Source of the DNA: Archegozetes longisetosus
Taxonomy: Eukaryota; Arthropoda; Arachnida; Sarcoptiformes; Trhypochthoniidae
Assembly (NCBI GenBank): GCA_018873245.2
Contig: JAEMBT020000001.1
Location: 17,328,220 to 17,392,219 of the forward strand
Length of the DNA stretch: 64,000 nt
Direction: 5' to 3'
In this document: in pieces, positions 23,733 through 35,024 of the stretch
How positions within the stretch are numbered: position 1 is the first letter of the stretch
Layout: each line of letters begins with the position of its first letter
The notes under the pieces: model-generated
Told to the model about the DNA's origin: nothing
The model's database searches: none
What the model saw: only the letters and a program-made list of their open reading frames with translations
Translations under genes and position numbers: made by a program

Positions 23733-26700
23733 CATCATCATCATCATCATTTGCAATAACCGCTTATCCTTATTAGGGTTGCGGGGTTCGTAGCTTGCCT
23801 AACTCTCGGGACCAAGCTTTTCTGTCTCTTGCAATGCTCTCTACTTCTTTCTTCCCGAGACCCAATTTCCCCCTCTGCTATGTTGTAGATGTAATCCTTC
23901 CATTTTCTTCTGGATCTCCCTCTTGGACGTTTACTTGTTGGACATGCTTCGTAGACTTGTTTTACTAGTCTGTCTTGTGGCATTCTAATCAAGTGACCTA
24001 ACCACTTAAGCTGCGATCTCTCTATCCAGAGAAGCAGCGGACTTACCTGTAAGGTTTCTCGGATGTCTGAACTCCTTATTCTATCGAGTAATGTCAATCC
24101 AGCTATCCTTCTTAGAAACCTCATTTCTGCCGCCTGTACTCGCGATTTCATTCTTTCGGTCATGACCCATTGCTCATGTCCATAGGTGAGGATAGGTCTA
24201 TACACGGATTTGTAGATTGAGAGCTTGGTCTTAGTGCTGAGTTCTCTTTTTGTTACGACGGTCCTGTACAACTGTCGCATGACTCCAGCTGCTGCTCCAA
24301 TACGCGATGTTAATTCCGTGTCCCATTTTCCGTCACTCGTGAATGTTACCCCGAGATACTTGAACTTCTCAACCTCTAGGAGTGGGGACCCACTAACATG
24401 CAGGTTGCCACTCACATGTGGAGTTCTAGAGATCGTCATTGCCTGGGTTTTTGATGTACTGATTTTCATTCCGGCCGCATTACATTCTTCATTGAACCTA
24501 TCTAGTGCCTTCTGGAGATCTGCCCTGGTAGACGCAAGTTTTGCAACGTCGTCTGCGAAGAGAAGGTTGCTCACCCTTGCATCTCCTATCGAGATACACT
24601 CATTGCCTTGGCTGCGCCTCGATATCCTATCCATGAAGACTGTGAATAGGAGTGGAGACAATACACAACCTTGGCGGAGTCCAGCGTTTACCATGAAGGT
24701 TTTTGATTTCAACCCATTCATTCGAACACAACTCCCACAGTGATTGTACAGTGATTTTATTGCTCTTAGTAGCACACCTCTTATGTTGTATTCTTCTAGC
24801 ACCTTCCAGAGTACATCTCTTGGCACACGATCATATGCTTTCTCTAGATCAATGAAGCACGTGTGAACTGGTCTCCCATATTCCCAAGACTTTTCATATA
24901 CTTGTGCTAGAGTGAAGAGTTGGTCTGTTGTTCCGCGGCCTGGGCGGAATCCACATTGCTCCTCTTGGATTAAAGGTTCCACTTTTTTCCGGCACTTTTG
25001 CTCTACTATTTTTGCATATACCTTTCCAGCCTGGCTAAGGAGAGTTATGCCCCGATAGTTTGAGCATTCTCTGTGATCTCCCTTCTTGAACAGTGGTACC
25101 ACTATGCCCTGCTGCCAATCTTTTGGTGCTTTTCCGGTCTTCCATGACACATTGATCACTCGTGTCAACCATTCGCACCCTTTACGGCCCATGGCCTTCA
25201 GCATTTCTGCTCGTATTTCATCAATTCCGGCAGCTTTCCCATTCTTCAGGTTATTAATTGCAGTCATAACTTCCTCTTGTAGAATTGGATCTACTGGTTC
25301 GTTAATACTGCTGATGTGATTATCAGGCGTAGCTTCCACTGGGTTGAGGAGTTCCTTGAAGTGTTCTCTCCATCTGGCAAGTATCTTGTTGTTATCCGTG
25401 ATAACGTCCCCGGATTTGCTTTTGATGGTCCGTAAAGCGTCTTGTTTTCCTCGGCGTATTCTTCGAATTTTTTGCCAGAACGTTTTCACCGCTGTTTTGT
25501 GGTTATCCTCTAAGATCATATCAAATTCCTCCCATGCTCGCGCTTTTGCTTCCGACACCGTTCTTGCGGCTTCCTTTCGGGCTGCTCGATATTTGTTAAC
25601 AGCATCTGGTGTTTTGTTGTACAGCATTTCTTTGAATGCAGTCTTTTTCCTTTGAACGGCTATTTTGACTTCTTCATTCCACCACGGTGTTCTCTGGCCG
25701 CCTCCGAATGCTGCGCCAACACGTTTAAGTCCGCATGCTCCGGTTGCTGCCTCAATCACCGCTTCTTTGAAGAGTCTCCATTCCTTTTCTGCGCTCTCTG
25801 TTGCGTTGGGAGTCATTGAATACCTGTTACGTATGTGTGCTTCGAATGTGGTCCTGGTGTTGTTATTAGCCAGATCTTCCCACCTAATTCTGGTGATCTT
25901 TTTCGGTGCTCTTGGCCTGTCTGGTCTTCTTCCTTCGAACCGTATCCTGCTCACTACGAGATGATGATCAGTTGACAGCTCTGCCCCTCTTTTAACCCTG
26001 GTGTCCAGCACTAGCCGCCGAAGATCGCTAGATACGACTATAAAGTCTATTATTGATCTGTAGCCTCTCGTATCCTGCTTCCAGGTGTACTTGTGGTGCG
26101 CCTTGTGCTTGAAGAAGGTATTTGTTATGGACATTGCGTTATTTGCGCAGAAATCCAATACCATCTCACCATTCTTATTAGTATGGGCATCGCCATTCCT
26201 CCCAATCACACCTTTCCAGGTATGATCGTCAACGCCAACATGTGCATTGAAGTCCCCAAGAACGACGATTGAGTCATTGACTGGTATTTTGTCAATTATT
26301 TGTGCTACTTTGTCGAGAAAACCTGGGTAATCGGTTTCGTTGTTCGGTGCGTACACCGAGATGAAGGTGATTATTTGGCCCCGTGGTATTCGAACTCGTA
26401 TTGCACAAACTCTTTCATCTTCTGGGATCCATTCAAGTACACATGGGGTAAACCGGGGGCTTGTGAGTATCCCCACTCCCGCTTTAGCCCGTTCTTGGAC
26501 GTTAACTCCAGAGTAGTAAAGGGTCCATCCTCGTTCCAAATTGACTGTTCCAGAACCTTTGCTATGCGTCGAAGATAGACCTACTATATCTAGTCGGTAC
26601 TTCTCTATCTCTTCCACTAGTTCTTTTTCTTTTCCAGCCAATGAGGTGATGTTCCATGTCCCAATGTCCATTATCCATTGCTGTGTCGTGATCCGTTTGG

Positions 26701-27238
26701 TCCTGTTAAGCTTGCTACTAGAGCACTGCGCATCCCATTTATGAGAATCAAGGTGATTTGCGAGACCACTTTGATTTGTCGCGTAGCCATTCGGGCTGTG
26801 CCCGGCCGCCCGCCGCGTAGAGCGACCGCCAGACGCTCGCCTAGTTCCACCCCCAGGTCTGGCACCAGGAGCGTACCCTGGTATCCCTAATCCAGGAGAG
26901 GTTACGTTTTTTGGTTTATACGACATTACATGTTAAATCTTACATAATGGGTTTTTAATTATGCTCAAACAAAATTTCAGCATAATTGGTTGCATTTTAT
27001 TTGGTGACCCAGTTTTGCTTCTGGACTTTTTGATTTGCCTGTCGGCGACCAGGTATGTCCTGGCCGTCCCATGTAGGGACTGAGGATTGGGGAACCCTCT
27101 AGAGTTTGTAAGACAACCTGAATCTTTTTACACGCGCGGTTGTTTGAGACTTACAGACTCCTTTTCGACTTCCCAGTGACGGCAGTAACTTTTTGCGAGT
27201 ATAAACCTAAGAAAAAGGGTAGAAGAATCCGCGTGTCC
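23733..27238 (-). mobile_element. Near-full-length RTE-like non-LTR retrotransposon, 3.5 kb
   Basis: Minus-strand element with a 5' UTR of about 312 bp, one long ORF and almost no 3' UTR. The stop codon TGA is the first unit of a (TGA)n tail of about eight units, a short-microsatellite ending typical of RTE-type LINEs. It is bounded by an exact 12-bp target duplication. Its base composition is far more GC-rich than the surrounding DNA. The intact ORF and exact duplication indicate a recent insertion. RTE is my best clade guess from the ORF layout and tail; a Rex1/Babar-type LINE is the alternative. Confidence 0.92.
23747..26926 (-). CDS. LINE endonuclease-reverse transcriptase polyprotein (1059 aa)
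   Basis: A single uninterrupted ORF. After a basic, Gly/Arg-rich N-terminus of about 85 residues comes an APE-type endonuclease domain (about 87-330) with GTWNITSL, SVYAPN, LGDFNAHVG and STDHHLV. A linker rich in basic residues follows, then a reverse transcriptase (about 560-830) with VVPLFKKGD, NYRGITLL, CGFRPGRGTTDQ, FIDLEKAYDRV, LRQGCVLSPLLF and the catalytic FADD. The C-terminal part has the KYLG thumb region, LKWLGHLIRM and a basic RPRGRSRRKW. The position that is Glu in most APE endonucleases reads Ser (LSSTH); I recall related LINEs with a similar residue, so I do not count it as a lesion. The protein would copy its own RNA at a nicked target site (target-primed reverse transcription). 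Confidence 0.94.
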   Translation of the reverse strand: MSYKPKNVTSPGLGIPGYAPGARPGGGTRRASGGRSTRRAAGHSPNGYATNQSGLANHLDSHKWDAQCSSSKLNRTKRITTQQWIMDIGTWNITSLAGKEKELVEEIEKYRLDIVGLSSTHSKGSGTVNLERGWTLYYSGVNVQERAKAGVGILTSPRFTPCVLEWIPEDERVCAIRVRIPRGQIITFISVYAPNNETDYPGFLDKVAQIIDKIPVNDSIVVLGDFNAHVGVDDHTWKGVIGRNGDAHTNKNGEMVLDFCANNAMSITNTFFKHKAHHKYTWKQDTRGYRSIIDFIVVSSDLRRLVLDTRVKRGAELSTDHHLVVSRIRFEGRRPDRPRAPKKITRIRWEDLANNNTRTTFEAHIRNRYSMTPNATESAEKEWRLFKEAVIEAATGACGLKRVGAAFGGGQRTPWWNEEVKIAVQRKKTAFKEMLYNKTPDAVNKYRAARKEAARTVSEAKARAWEEFDMILEDNHKTAVKTFWQKIRRIRRGKQDALRTIKSKSGDVITDNNKILARWREHFKELLNPVEATPDNHISSINEPVDPILQEEVMTAINNLKNGKAAGIDEIRAEMLKAMGRKGCEWLTRVINVSWKTGKAPKDWQQGIVVPLFKKGDHRECSNYRGITLLSQAGKVYAKIVEQKCRKKVEPLIQEEQCGFRPGRGTTDQLFTLAQVYEKSWEYGRPVHTCFIDLEKAYDRVPRDVLWKVLEEYNIRGVLLRAIKSLYNHCGSCVRMNGLKSKTFMVNAGLRQGCVLSPLLFTVFMDRISRRSQGNECISIGDARVSNLLFADDVAKLASTRADLQKALDRFNEECNAAGMKISTSKTQAMTISRTPHVSGNLHVSGSPLLEVEKFKYLGVTFTSDGKWDTELTSRIGAAAGVMRQLYRTVVTKRELSTKTKLSIYKSVYRPILTYGHEQWVMTERMKSRVQAAEMRFLRRIAGLTLLDRIRSSDIRETLQVSPLLLWIERSQLKWLGHLIRMPQDRLVKQVYEACPTSKRPRGRSRRKWKDYIYNIAEGEIGSREERSREHCKRQKSLVPRVRQATNPATLIRISGYCK

Positions 27239-27250
27239 ACTTGTAAGTAT
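27239..27250. repeat. Target-site duplication of the retrotransposon (5' side)
   Basis: The exact second copy of the 12-bp duplication, directly next to the 5' end of the minus-strand element (GGACACGCGGATTC). Confidence 0.93.
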
Positions 27251-27290
27251 AATTCTACTAATTTTTAGTCAAGTTATGAAGGACCTTGTA

Positions 27291-29480
27291 TTAATATTAT
27301 TTGATTATAGTACTAAGTAAATGAAAATATGAATTTGATATTAGACTTTGACCCTATTAAGTGGAAACAATAAAGGCTATATAACTTTGATGAGGCTAAT
27401 TATAGAAAAAAAATTAATAATGATACCAGACAAGAGGACTGGGTAAAAAGTCTAAAATTTGTACTTTAATAAATGCCTGTAAGCTTAAATTGAGTGTGGT
27501 ACAACACGCGATAATATTGATGTACTTAAAAGAATTATCTATATATGTAAAGTGAAACAATTAAATTATCTCTCACATAGTATTTCAATATACTTTTCCT
27601 CTACTCAAATGGGTATCACGCAATTATTAATGCTCTAAGACAACTATCACTAGTATAATAACTCAATAAAATTCAAATATTTAAAGAATGTATGGAAGAA
27701 TCTTACTCTAAAGCCTATTTTCATTGGTTCTCAATATTAATTTCTCAGTTATGTTGACCACATAATTGTTGTTAATGGAATTATAAATTACTTAATTGGC
27801 ACCTTATGTCGAATGAGATGTAAAAATGATAAGAATTTCAACATATGAGACTTTCCATTTACTTTGTTAGAGTTTATATTAGTTGTCAAATAATTTTCAA
27901 TGATATTAATTATAACCTTTGTGATTTTTTATTTGCTGTTGTTGCTCGACATAAGTTCTTTGTTCATTATTATTTATTTATATCTCTAATAATTTGCATT
28001 ACATTCGATACTAATGCCATTATTTCTCATATTTCTAATATTATTTATACTAATTGCTCCTAATTTATTTGGCTTTAAATTCTTTTTCAATTCACTCTTT
28101 AAGTGTATTCGAATCAACTTTTCTTTCTTTTATTTTTTGTCACATTTTTAATTTTAATATTTTGGCATAACTTCTCTTCTGTAGGTTTGTTTGTGATATA
28201 TTCTTATTGTTATTGTTAATTGCATTAATTTTCTCTCTGTTTTCATTTATAAACAATTGTTACATTTCTTAGTGTGCTCTTCGATTTCATATCATTTTTA
28301 GTATCTGTTTTACTATTTATTTCGCTTTTAGCTCAAATTGATGTACCTATCAAGTTTATTAGTTCTTGTTTATTTGACTCGAAGTTATTTTCTAATGTTT
28401 TGATTTTCGTGCCCAAGTTTATGGTTAGTTCAACTGATTGTGTCTCAGGCATAATATTGGATACCAAGTTTTATCACTTGTTTATGGAAACAAAGCACAT
28501 AGGATGTGTAGCATGCAGTAGCGTCCTTTCACAACACTACATTTTCACTTTTTACTTACTATCTTGTAGAAAATTTACACTAATTTGAAGCTACAATTTC
28601 AGCTAAGGTTTTAACAAAACTTATCAGAATTTTCACTTTAGTCATAATTAAAATGATTCGACTTAAAATATTTAACACGCTCGTTAAACGAATAGCACAT
28701 AGCAGTCAGCCTTTTTCTTCTTACATTTGGTAACCTACAATATCTAGTATTGTATGTTGTAAAAAATTTGTTTTTAAACATTATTTTAACACTGTTCCAA
28801 AACGTTCTGTAACATTTAAGAATAATTTAAAGCATCTTTTTTGTCGATTTTTTAAAACAATTTCATATAAAATTTCAAATCTTAAAACGTTTACTGAAAC
28901 GCTTTCGCACAATTAAAGGCCAGAAAACTGTAACGAAATTCTTTCATTTGAATACTATTCATATTGTTTAGCATTAACTAAAAATTAATTCCTAACAAAA
29001 CAATGTCGACCAGTGTCTGTAGTCTGAGATTCTGTCGAAACTATAAGTAGCGAATGAGTTAAATGCAATTATTGTTTAATAACATTAGCCGATGCAACAA
29101 ATAGTATTAAATCGCTTTTGATTTCATGTATTCAACTTTCAGAAAATATTAAAGTATTGATTGCTGAAGAGAACTCAAAACATTACTAATTTTAAATAAA
29201 TTTAATTGAATAACCTACTTAATTAGGATCATGCGATAATTACTAACTCGTGTTTCACTTCAAATTTTTGAAGAGTTTCAAATTAAAAACATTTTTCAAT
29301 GATTAATTCAAAGTTAACCATTAATATGTAATTTGAATCGTTAAAATTGCTATCAGAGTATTTTAGAACACTTTATAAGATTTTCAGAAATTTATCATTT
29401 TTGTCAACCTTTAATATATATAGTACTCATCCAAAAAGCAGATGCACAGAAGTTAGCTCTGAACGTCTTCATAAATAATG
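27291..29480. other. Spacer of the inverted kinase pair, no clear gene
   Basis: AT-rich, strongly strand-asymmetric (T-rich on plus between about 27850 and 28600). On the minus strand, about 28460-28340 reads as a Lys/Glu/Asn-rich, coiled-coil-like peptide of about 40 residues that continues in other frames to about 28150. This might be a decayed transposon ORF. I recognise no family. Confidence 0.35.
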
Positions 29481-29490
29481 AAACTTAACA

Positions 29491-29873
29491 GCGAACTTCA
29501 CAACTTGTTAATTAAGAATTAAATCCGTTTAACTTTTAAATGTTAGCGAAGGTTAGGACAAATCAAATTTAAAATTACTAAGTGCCAAGTACTTAATTTA
29601 GTTTACAATTAATCTGTTTTAACGTGACTTTCAAATAATTAGCAAACTATAAATGATTACTTTACATAGGACCTTTAAAGCGAGCTTTTTGGTAGCTTTA
29701 AGTTGAATATAGAAATCTTTATGTTAAATATAACAGATCTTAAAAATAATTAATTGTAAACTAAATTAAGTACTTGGCATTTAGTAATTTTAAATTTGAT
29801 TTGTCTTAAACTTCACTAACATTTAAAAGTTTAGCGGATTTAACTTTTAACTAACAAGTTGTGGAGTTCAGTA
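29491..29873. repeat. Foldback repeat, two arms of about 120 bp
   Basis: Arm 29491-29612 and arm 29753-29873 are inverted copies with about 90% identity by eye, around a 140-bp loop. Shared words include ACAAATCAAATTTAAAATTA and CCAAGTACTTAATTTAGTTT. A related single arm lies near 47145-47215, and the DNA just outside (29426-29470) resembles 46740-46785, so this is a dispersed family. No target duplication was identified. Confidence 0.75.
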
Positions 29874-29929
29874 CTATAATCAAATAGCATTAATTAAAAA
29901 GGATTCAATGTAACTTGGTTAAAATTAAG

Positions 29930-31620
29930 TAAAAGCTTGCTTAGTATCAAACTTTTATCTTCTCAAACAAATGTATTCATAACCCTAATTATAATTTATC
30001 TGAATTTTTATAAATTGAACAGTTAGAAATCACTAAATTTTGTGTACATTTGTAAAAAGTTTATAAGATTTGAATAAAAATTGAGAAAAAAGTGCAATAA
30101 ATTCATAATTTACTCTCGAATTAGAATTGAATTATATATATTTGCAGGAGTACATTGTTTAAAATATGTTTTCATTGATGAACTTTTGCTTGAAACGATG
30201 ATAATTTTTGTAACACATTTCGCAAAATCCCTAAATATCATTAACAACAAGTTAAAAATAATACAACAGATTAAGTATAAATACAAACCATTGACTGACT
30301 CTTGTTGAAAGGTCTATCATCTACAGATTCATCGTGTTTCAAAATAATGGTCACCATAAACATATTAGAAACTAATGCAAATACTTTAACTTCTCTCAAC
30401 ATTTGTTCGATTGAATTCAATTTATTATCAGAAAATTGTTTTCCATAAATTTTGACCGACTCCTCAATATATGTAGCAATAAATGGTTTTATTAATGAGT
30501 CGTCTGGAAAGTTATGTAATTTCATGAAGTCAGCCCAGGATTTTCCCCATTCAGCAAAGATAGTCCCAAAGTCAACGCCACGATAACTATAACTGGAATA
30601 TTCGAAATCACATCTTTCCTTTGTTGTGAGTGTTTTCGTTTTCAGTTACCATAATATTATTACCGCGAAAGTCATTGTGACAGAAGTGAATCGGAGAATT
30701 AGTTTCTAATACACGTTCTTTGAGCCAATCGATCTCTTGTTTCAAATCATATTTCTTAAAAGTTTCACATTTATATTTCTCAAATATTTCTTTTAAATCA
30801 AATCTCTCGTTGGCTAATTTGTAAAAGTTATCAAATGTTTCGAAAATCCAGTTTCCGGTCTTTTTTACTGGAACATCCAATGCATGGATATGTGCTAATT
30901 TTGTGGCCAGTTCTTCTACTAGTTTTGGGTCATTTTGTTCATCAACACGAAATTGTTTATGCTTTAAGAAGTTTTTTAAGACATTAAAAATGAATTGATC
31001 GAAAATTCACAACTAATGAGCTCAATAATACCTTATAATAGTGTTGTATTTGTCCACCTTCAAAAATACCATATATTTTTGGTCCCAATTTATTTTCGGA
31101 TACCAAAAGTGCAATAATAACATCAGTGAGTCTTTCATTTTGATCACAATCGAAATTATTGAAATGTTTTTGTCCATATAATCTTATGGCGACTTCTTGT
31201 GGTTCATCATTAATAGATTGAAGTGGTTTAGAAATTGCACAATAGTATAACTGATTAGTAAATCCACCGCTCAGTCGTTTGACTTGAATCTCGTCGATGT
31301 TTACTTTAAGCCAAACTCCTGCCAAATAATCTCTACACAGATGAAAACACTTTTGTTTAATATCTTCAGGTGTTTTACCACGAAATATCTCTATTTTACT
31401 TAAATCTAAATCATCAAAATCTTCGGCCATAATTATATTTTTGAAAACGAATAGCTTTTATTTTTATACTTTAAACATATATTCAATCCACAAGTTTTAA
31501 TGAAGTGATTCCTGCGATTGTTTAATGTTCATTGTCAGTTGGTAGATAAGAGAGCTTTAGATTAGGTCGAATTGAGCATTGTGTTTTGAATTATGCCATT
31601 TGATCAAATACGTCTTATGA
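29930..31620 (-). repeat. Right arm of the large inverted repeat (kinase gene 5 arm)
   Basis: Inverted counterpart of 22020-23732 (resuming at 27251). It contains the minus-strand kinase copy with matching 5' and 3' flanks. It lacks the retrotransposon, so near 29935 it serves as an empty site. Confidence 0.88.
30159..31430 (-). pseudogene. Choline/ethanolamine kinase copy with 8-bp deletion
   Basis: Exons 31430-31032, 30961-30289 and 30230-30159, with 70-nt and 58-nt introns. It is nearly identical to the plus-strand copy at 22.2 kb but has Glu where that copy has the TAG. Exon 2 is 673 nt instead of 681: eight bases are missing near 30612-30613, between the HNDFRGNN motif and the CDFEYSSY motif. 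The resulting frameshift stops at once and removes the second catalytic motif. Splice sites, the third exon (ending FINENIF-stop) and the candidate TATA box are kept. The two arms of the inverted repeat therefore each carry one different inactivating change. Confidence 0.86.
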
Positions 31621-33110
31621 AAGATGACATATAATTGAAACTTTTGAATAGTAACTCGAAATTTAACTGATATTTTCAGATATTTAACGTTCATATTAAA
31701 TTTTTATAAAAGTATTAGTTACCTGAAAGCTATAATTTTAAAGTTCAATGCGTTAGTCTCTAAGTATCTCCTCCTTAAAGCTTACCAAACATAAAGAATT
31801 TATAGAAAAAGTTTAAGAAAAGGTTTAAACCTTTAAGTCTGAAATTTAGTCATTATGACCAAATTTTTCTAATGCTTATCTCTAAACTCTTAATAATAAT
31901 AGATTTTTGTAAAATAATACAGTCGACTGTTCTTATAATGAAGTCGGATACAGTGAACAACTCTATATTGAATACTTTTACAAAAATTACTTAGTTCGAA
32001 GACTATGCACACTATATCCGATAACAGTGAACTCTTGTTATAATCAACCGATTTTCTGTGCTTTAGGCTGTTCATTATAATGAGAGGTGACCGTATTGAT
32101 ATTCATAATATAAAGTAAAATAGTTTACTCTGAAAAAATTAATTAATTTTATGTTAAAAATGAAAAGAAAACTTAAAGAGAAAAAGTCTGAGAAAGTTTT
32201 CATTTTCTTTATTATAAAAATAAAACTTAATAATACAAAAATAAAACAAAATATAATGAATAGTTTTCACTAAAGTTTCATAGAGTCAATGGATCTGACA
32301 TTTTGAAAAACAAGATTTTTCAGTAAGCAATTATTTTTAAAAATGCTTCACGATAAGTATATATAATCAATCTGAGCTTATATTACTAATGATTTCATTA
32401 TTAATCATAAGGAAAGTTTCATATTAGTTAAGTCCTTTATCGATGTTAGTAGAGAAACAGAGGCTACTCACACTGCAAGTATCTCAAGTGATTATCGGGT
32501 TGCAATTTTTGACTAAAACTTTATTAAAGTACTTATCTTTACATACCAAATGAACAAAATGTTAACTGCGAATATGTACCGAGTGACCTTATATACATGT
32601 CAGAAATCGATTATTCAAGATAATGAACGTTACAATACTTGTAGATATTTTTTTAAGCAAAGATTTTTAATTTCATTTTAATTATATATAGTATACATGA
32701 TATGAGTGAACAGAATGATTTAAACAATTTCTATCACGATGATAACAGGAAATAAAAACACAATCGTTACAATCATTTATATCACAATCATTTGGATCAC
32801 TTTCCAACTATAGCCAGTAATTTGGATTCTTGCTCGATATAAGTTTGCAACAAGTTTTGTATGTTACAGCATGTTTTATATGCAAAACTAGTATATTTCA
32901 GGTACTTATTTCTGGCCACTCAGAGCATATTCGCATGTAAGATTATGTTTGTTAGGTATGTCAAGGCAAGTACTTTAATAATATTTTAGCCGGAAATTCA
33001 AATCCGATCATTACCTCGGATGCTTTAGTGTCAGAGGCTAACGCCTTGAAATTCAGCTAAGCGTTAAAATTAAGCCAGAATGCAGTAAAATATTAGTTCA
33101 GTACAGCAGC
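31431..33110. other. Intergenic, AT-rich
   Basis: The first 190 bases are kinase 5' flank shared with 22020-22213. Apart from a small MITE (31920-32093) I see no gene or structured repeat. Confidence 0.5.
31920..32093. mobile_element. Pogo/Tigger-like MITE, 174 bp
   Basis: The ends are inverted repeats, CAGTCGACTGTTCTTATAAT at the left and the complement of a CGGTCACCTCTCATTATAAT end at the right, both flanked by TA (31918-31919 and 32094-32095). A third TTATAATCAAC-like unit lies inside. Non-coding. Confidence 0.6.
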
Positions 33111-33569
33111 TCTATATTAGTGTTGCATTTGACTGCTTTTGAACAAAGCATATATTTTTGGTTCCAATTTATATTCGGATACAAGAAGTGCAATAATAAT
33201 ATTCAATTTTTCATTTTAACCACAATCCAAATTATTGATGTTTTGGTTCATATAATCTTATGGCCACTTCTTGTAGTTTATCATTAACAGGTTGAAGTGG
33301 TTTAGTGATCGCCCAATAGTATAACTGATTAGTCAATCCTCCACTCAATCGTTTGACTTCAATCTCATTGATACTTATTTTAAGACGAACTACTGCCAAA
33401 TAATTTCTACATAAATGATAACATTTTTGTTTAATATCTTCAAGTGATTTGTCTCTAAGGTATTTAGTTTCATCTGAAATATGAACCCATTTTTTGAAGA
33501 AATGCATTAATGAATAGGCTTTTGCTATACATTAGAAACATTTTCTATGTTGAACTCAATACGTATATA

Positions 33570-35024
33570 CAGTTTGACCAAAAAATAGCGTGCATATGAA
33601 CCTTGGTTAGTTCTATACGATAAAAATTATTTGTTTGCTTTTAAAAATCAAACTTTGATAACTATCGTTAGTAAAATGACTAAGTTTTTAGTTAGACTTT
33701 TTCACTTTATTTTATACCTTAAAGTCATTTTTGAGTTAGCCTTTGTTAACAACGTGTCTATTGTGTCTGTTTTTCAATTATTTTAATAATTAAAGTGGAA
33801 TTTCTAAACACAATTAACTGGAGAAGCGGACAACCTATCGATGAGATCGAGAAAAAATAATATCAGTGCAACATGGAAGGGGACTATCAGATCAAGAGAT
33901 TGCAAATAACCTGAATCGCGATGTAAGGACTATAAAGAAATGGCTTCGAAGGTATTATGAAACTGGTAGGCTTAGAAATTTGCCAAAACCCGGCCGCCCA
34001 AGGAAAACGACGGCGCAACAGGACCAGGCCATCGCCTTAGCGGCCATGGATGACCCATTCATAACCCGAGAGCATATTAAGTGTCAAATAAACGTAAATG
34101 TATGCTTAGATACTATATCTAAGCGGCTAAATAAAAGTGGATTGCTTGCAAGAGTAGCGAAAATTAAAGAGTCACTCAGCACTGGTCATCGGGCATATAG
34201 GCTGCAATTTGTGGAACAGTTCGCCAACTTTAATCATTGGAACAGGACAGTGTTGACAAGGCAACATTTCAAATGGGCCACGCGGTCTGGACCATTGTCT
34301 GGAGACCAGTGGGTACTGCATTTAATAGTCGATACATTGTTCAAAAGGCTCAATCTGGCTGAAGATCCGTTTCGGTGTTCGGCCTAATGACGAATAGGGG
34401 TTTAAGCCCTTTAATTAGGATAAATGGTCGGTTTGATGACGAAAATTATGTAAACTTTCTAAACGAAACGATTCTGTCATATATTCATAATGAATTTAAT
34501 CTTGAACGATATTTTTACTATCAGGACAATAGTCCTGTTCATAGGGCCAGAATTATTAGAGAATGGTTCGATGATAACATTTTTCCTGGACAAATGATTA
34601 GGACACCTGCAAAGTCTTTCGATATAAATCCAATTGAAAACGTGTGGGGTATTCAAAAAGTAAAAGTTGCACATCACGGGATATATGCAGGTGAAGATGA
34701 GCTATGTCTTGAGATATCTGATGCATGGAATGAGATCCGCGATAATGACAAAAACTTGTGCCGTAGTTTAGTTAATTCAACCCTCCGAAGGTTACAAAAT
34801 ATTATAGCTGTTAATGGATGGCATGTCAAATACTAAATTATATTTTTTAAGATATTTGTTACGAATTTTTTTGTAACTTTTTTTGATATTTCTATATATA
34901 AAAAAGTTTATTCAATTATAAGTCACAATAAACTTTTGTTCATAACTGATAACTTTTAAAAATTAAAAATAAGATTTCAAATAGAAAAAGCAAACAATGC
35001 GTACGCAATTAATTGGTCAAACTG
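33570..35024 (+). mobile_element. Tc1/mariner-family element, 1455 bp
   Basis: Terminal inverted repeats begin CAGTTTGACCAAAAAATAGC at the left and CAGTTTGACCAATTAATTGC at the complemented right, flanked by TA at 33568-33569 and 35025-35026. The TA duplication, CAGT ends and DDE transposase define a Tc1/mariner-type transposon. It is nested inside the element above. Confidence 0.9.
33866..34836 (+). pseudogene. Tc1-like transposase, frameshifted
   Basis: Two overlapping frames. The first (to about 34250) holds a helix-turn-helix (SDQEIANNLNRDVRTIKKWL), a GRPRK hook and the second HTH. The second (34375-34836, plus an upstream part) holds QDNSPVHRA (second catalytic Asp) and DINPIENVWG (third catalytic acid, in the PIE position). 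The segment around 34250-34270, where the first catalytic Asp should sit, has lost bases: the frame shifts and the T-D-E motif reads T-R. No full-length product is possible. The enzyme would have cut and pasted the element. Confidence 0.85.

Noticed and set aside
24225..25964. Several plus-strand open frames of 77-172 residues
   Set aside because: They lie opposite the LINE ORF and are antisense shadows of its GC-richer sequence.
26555..26600. Ser instead of the usual catalytic Glu in the LINE endonuclease (LSSTH)
   Set aside because: I first took it as an inactivating change, but I recall related LINEs with a similar sequence here; with an otherwise perfect ORF I do not call it a lesion.
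28274..28588. 104-residue plus-strand open frame
   Set aside because: Hydrophobic composition follows from the T-rich strand; no start context, domain or splice signals.
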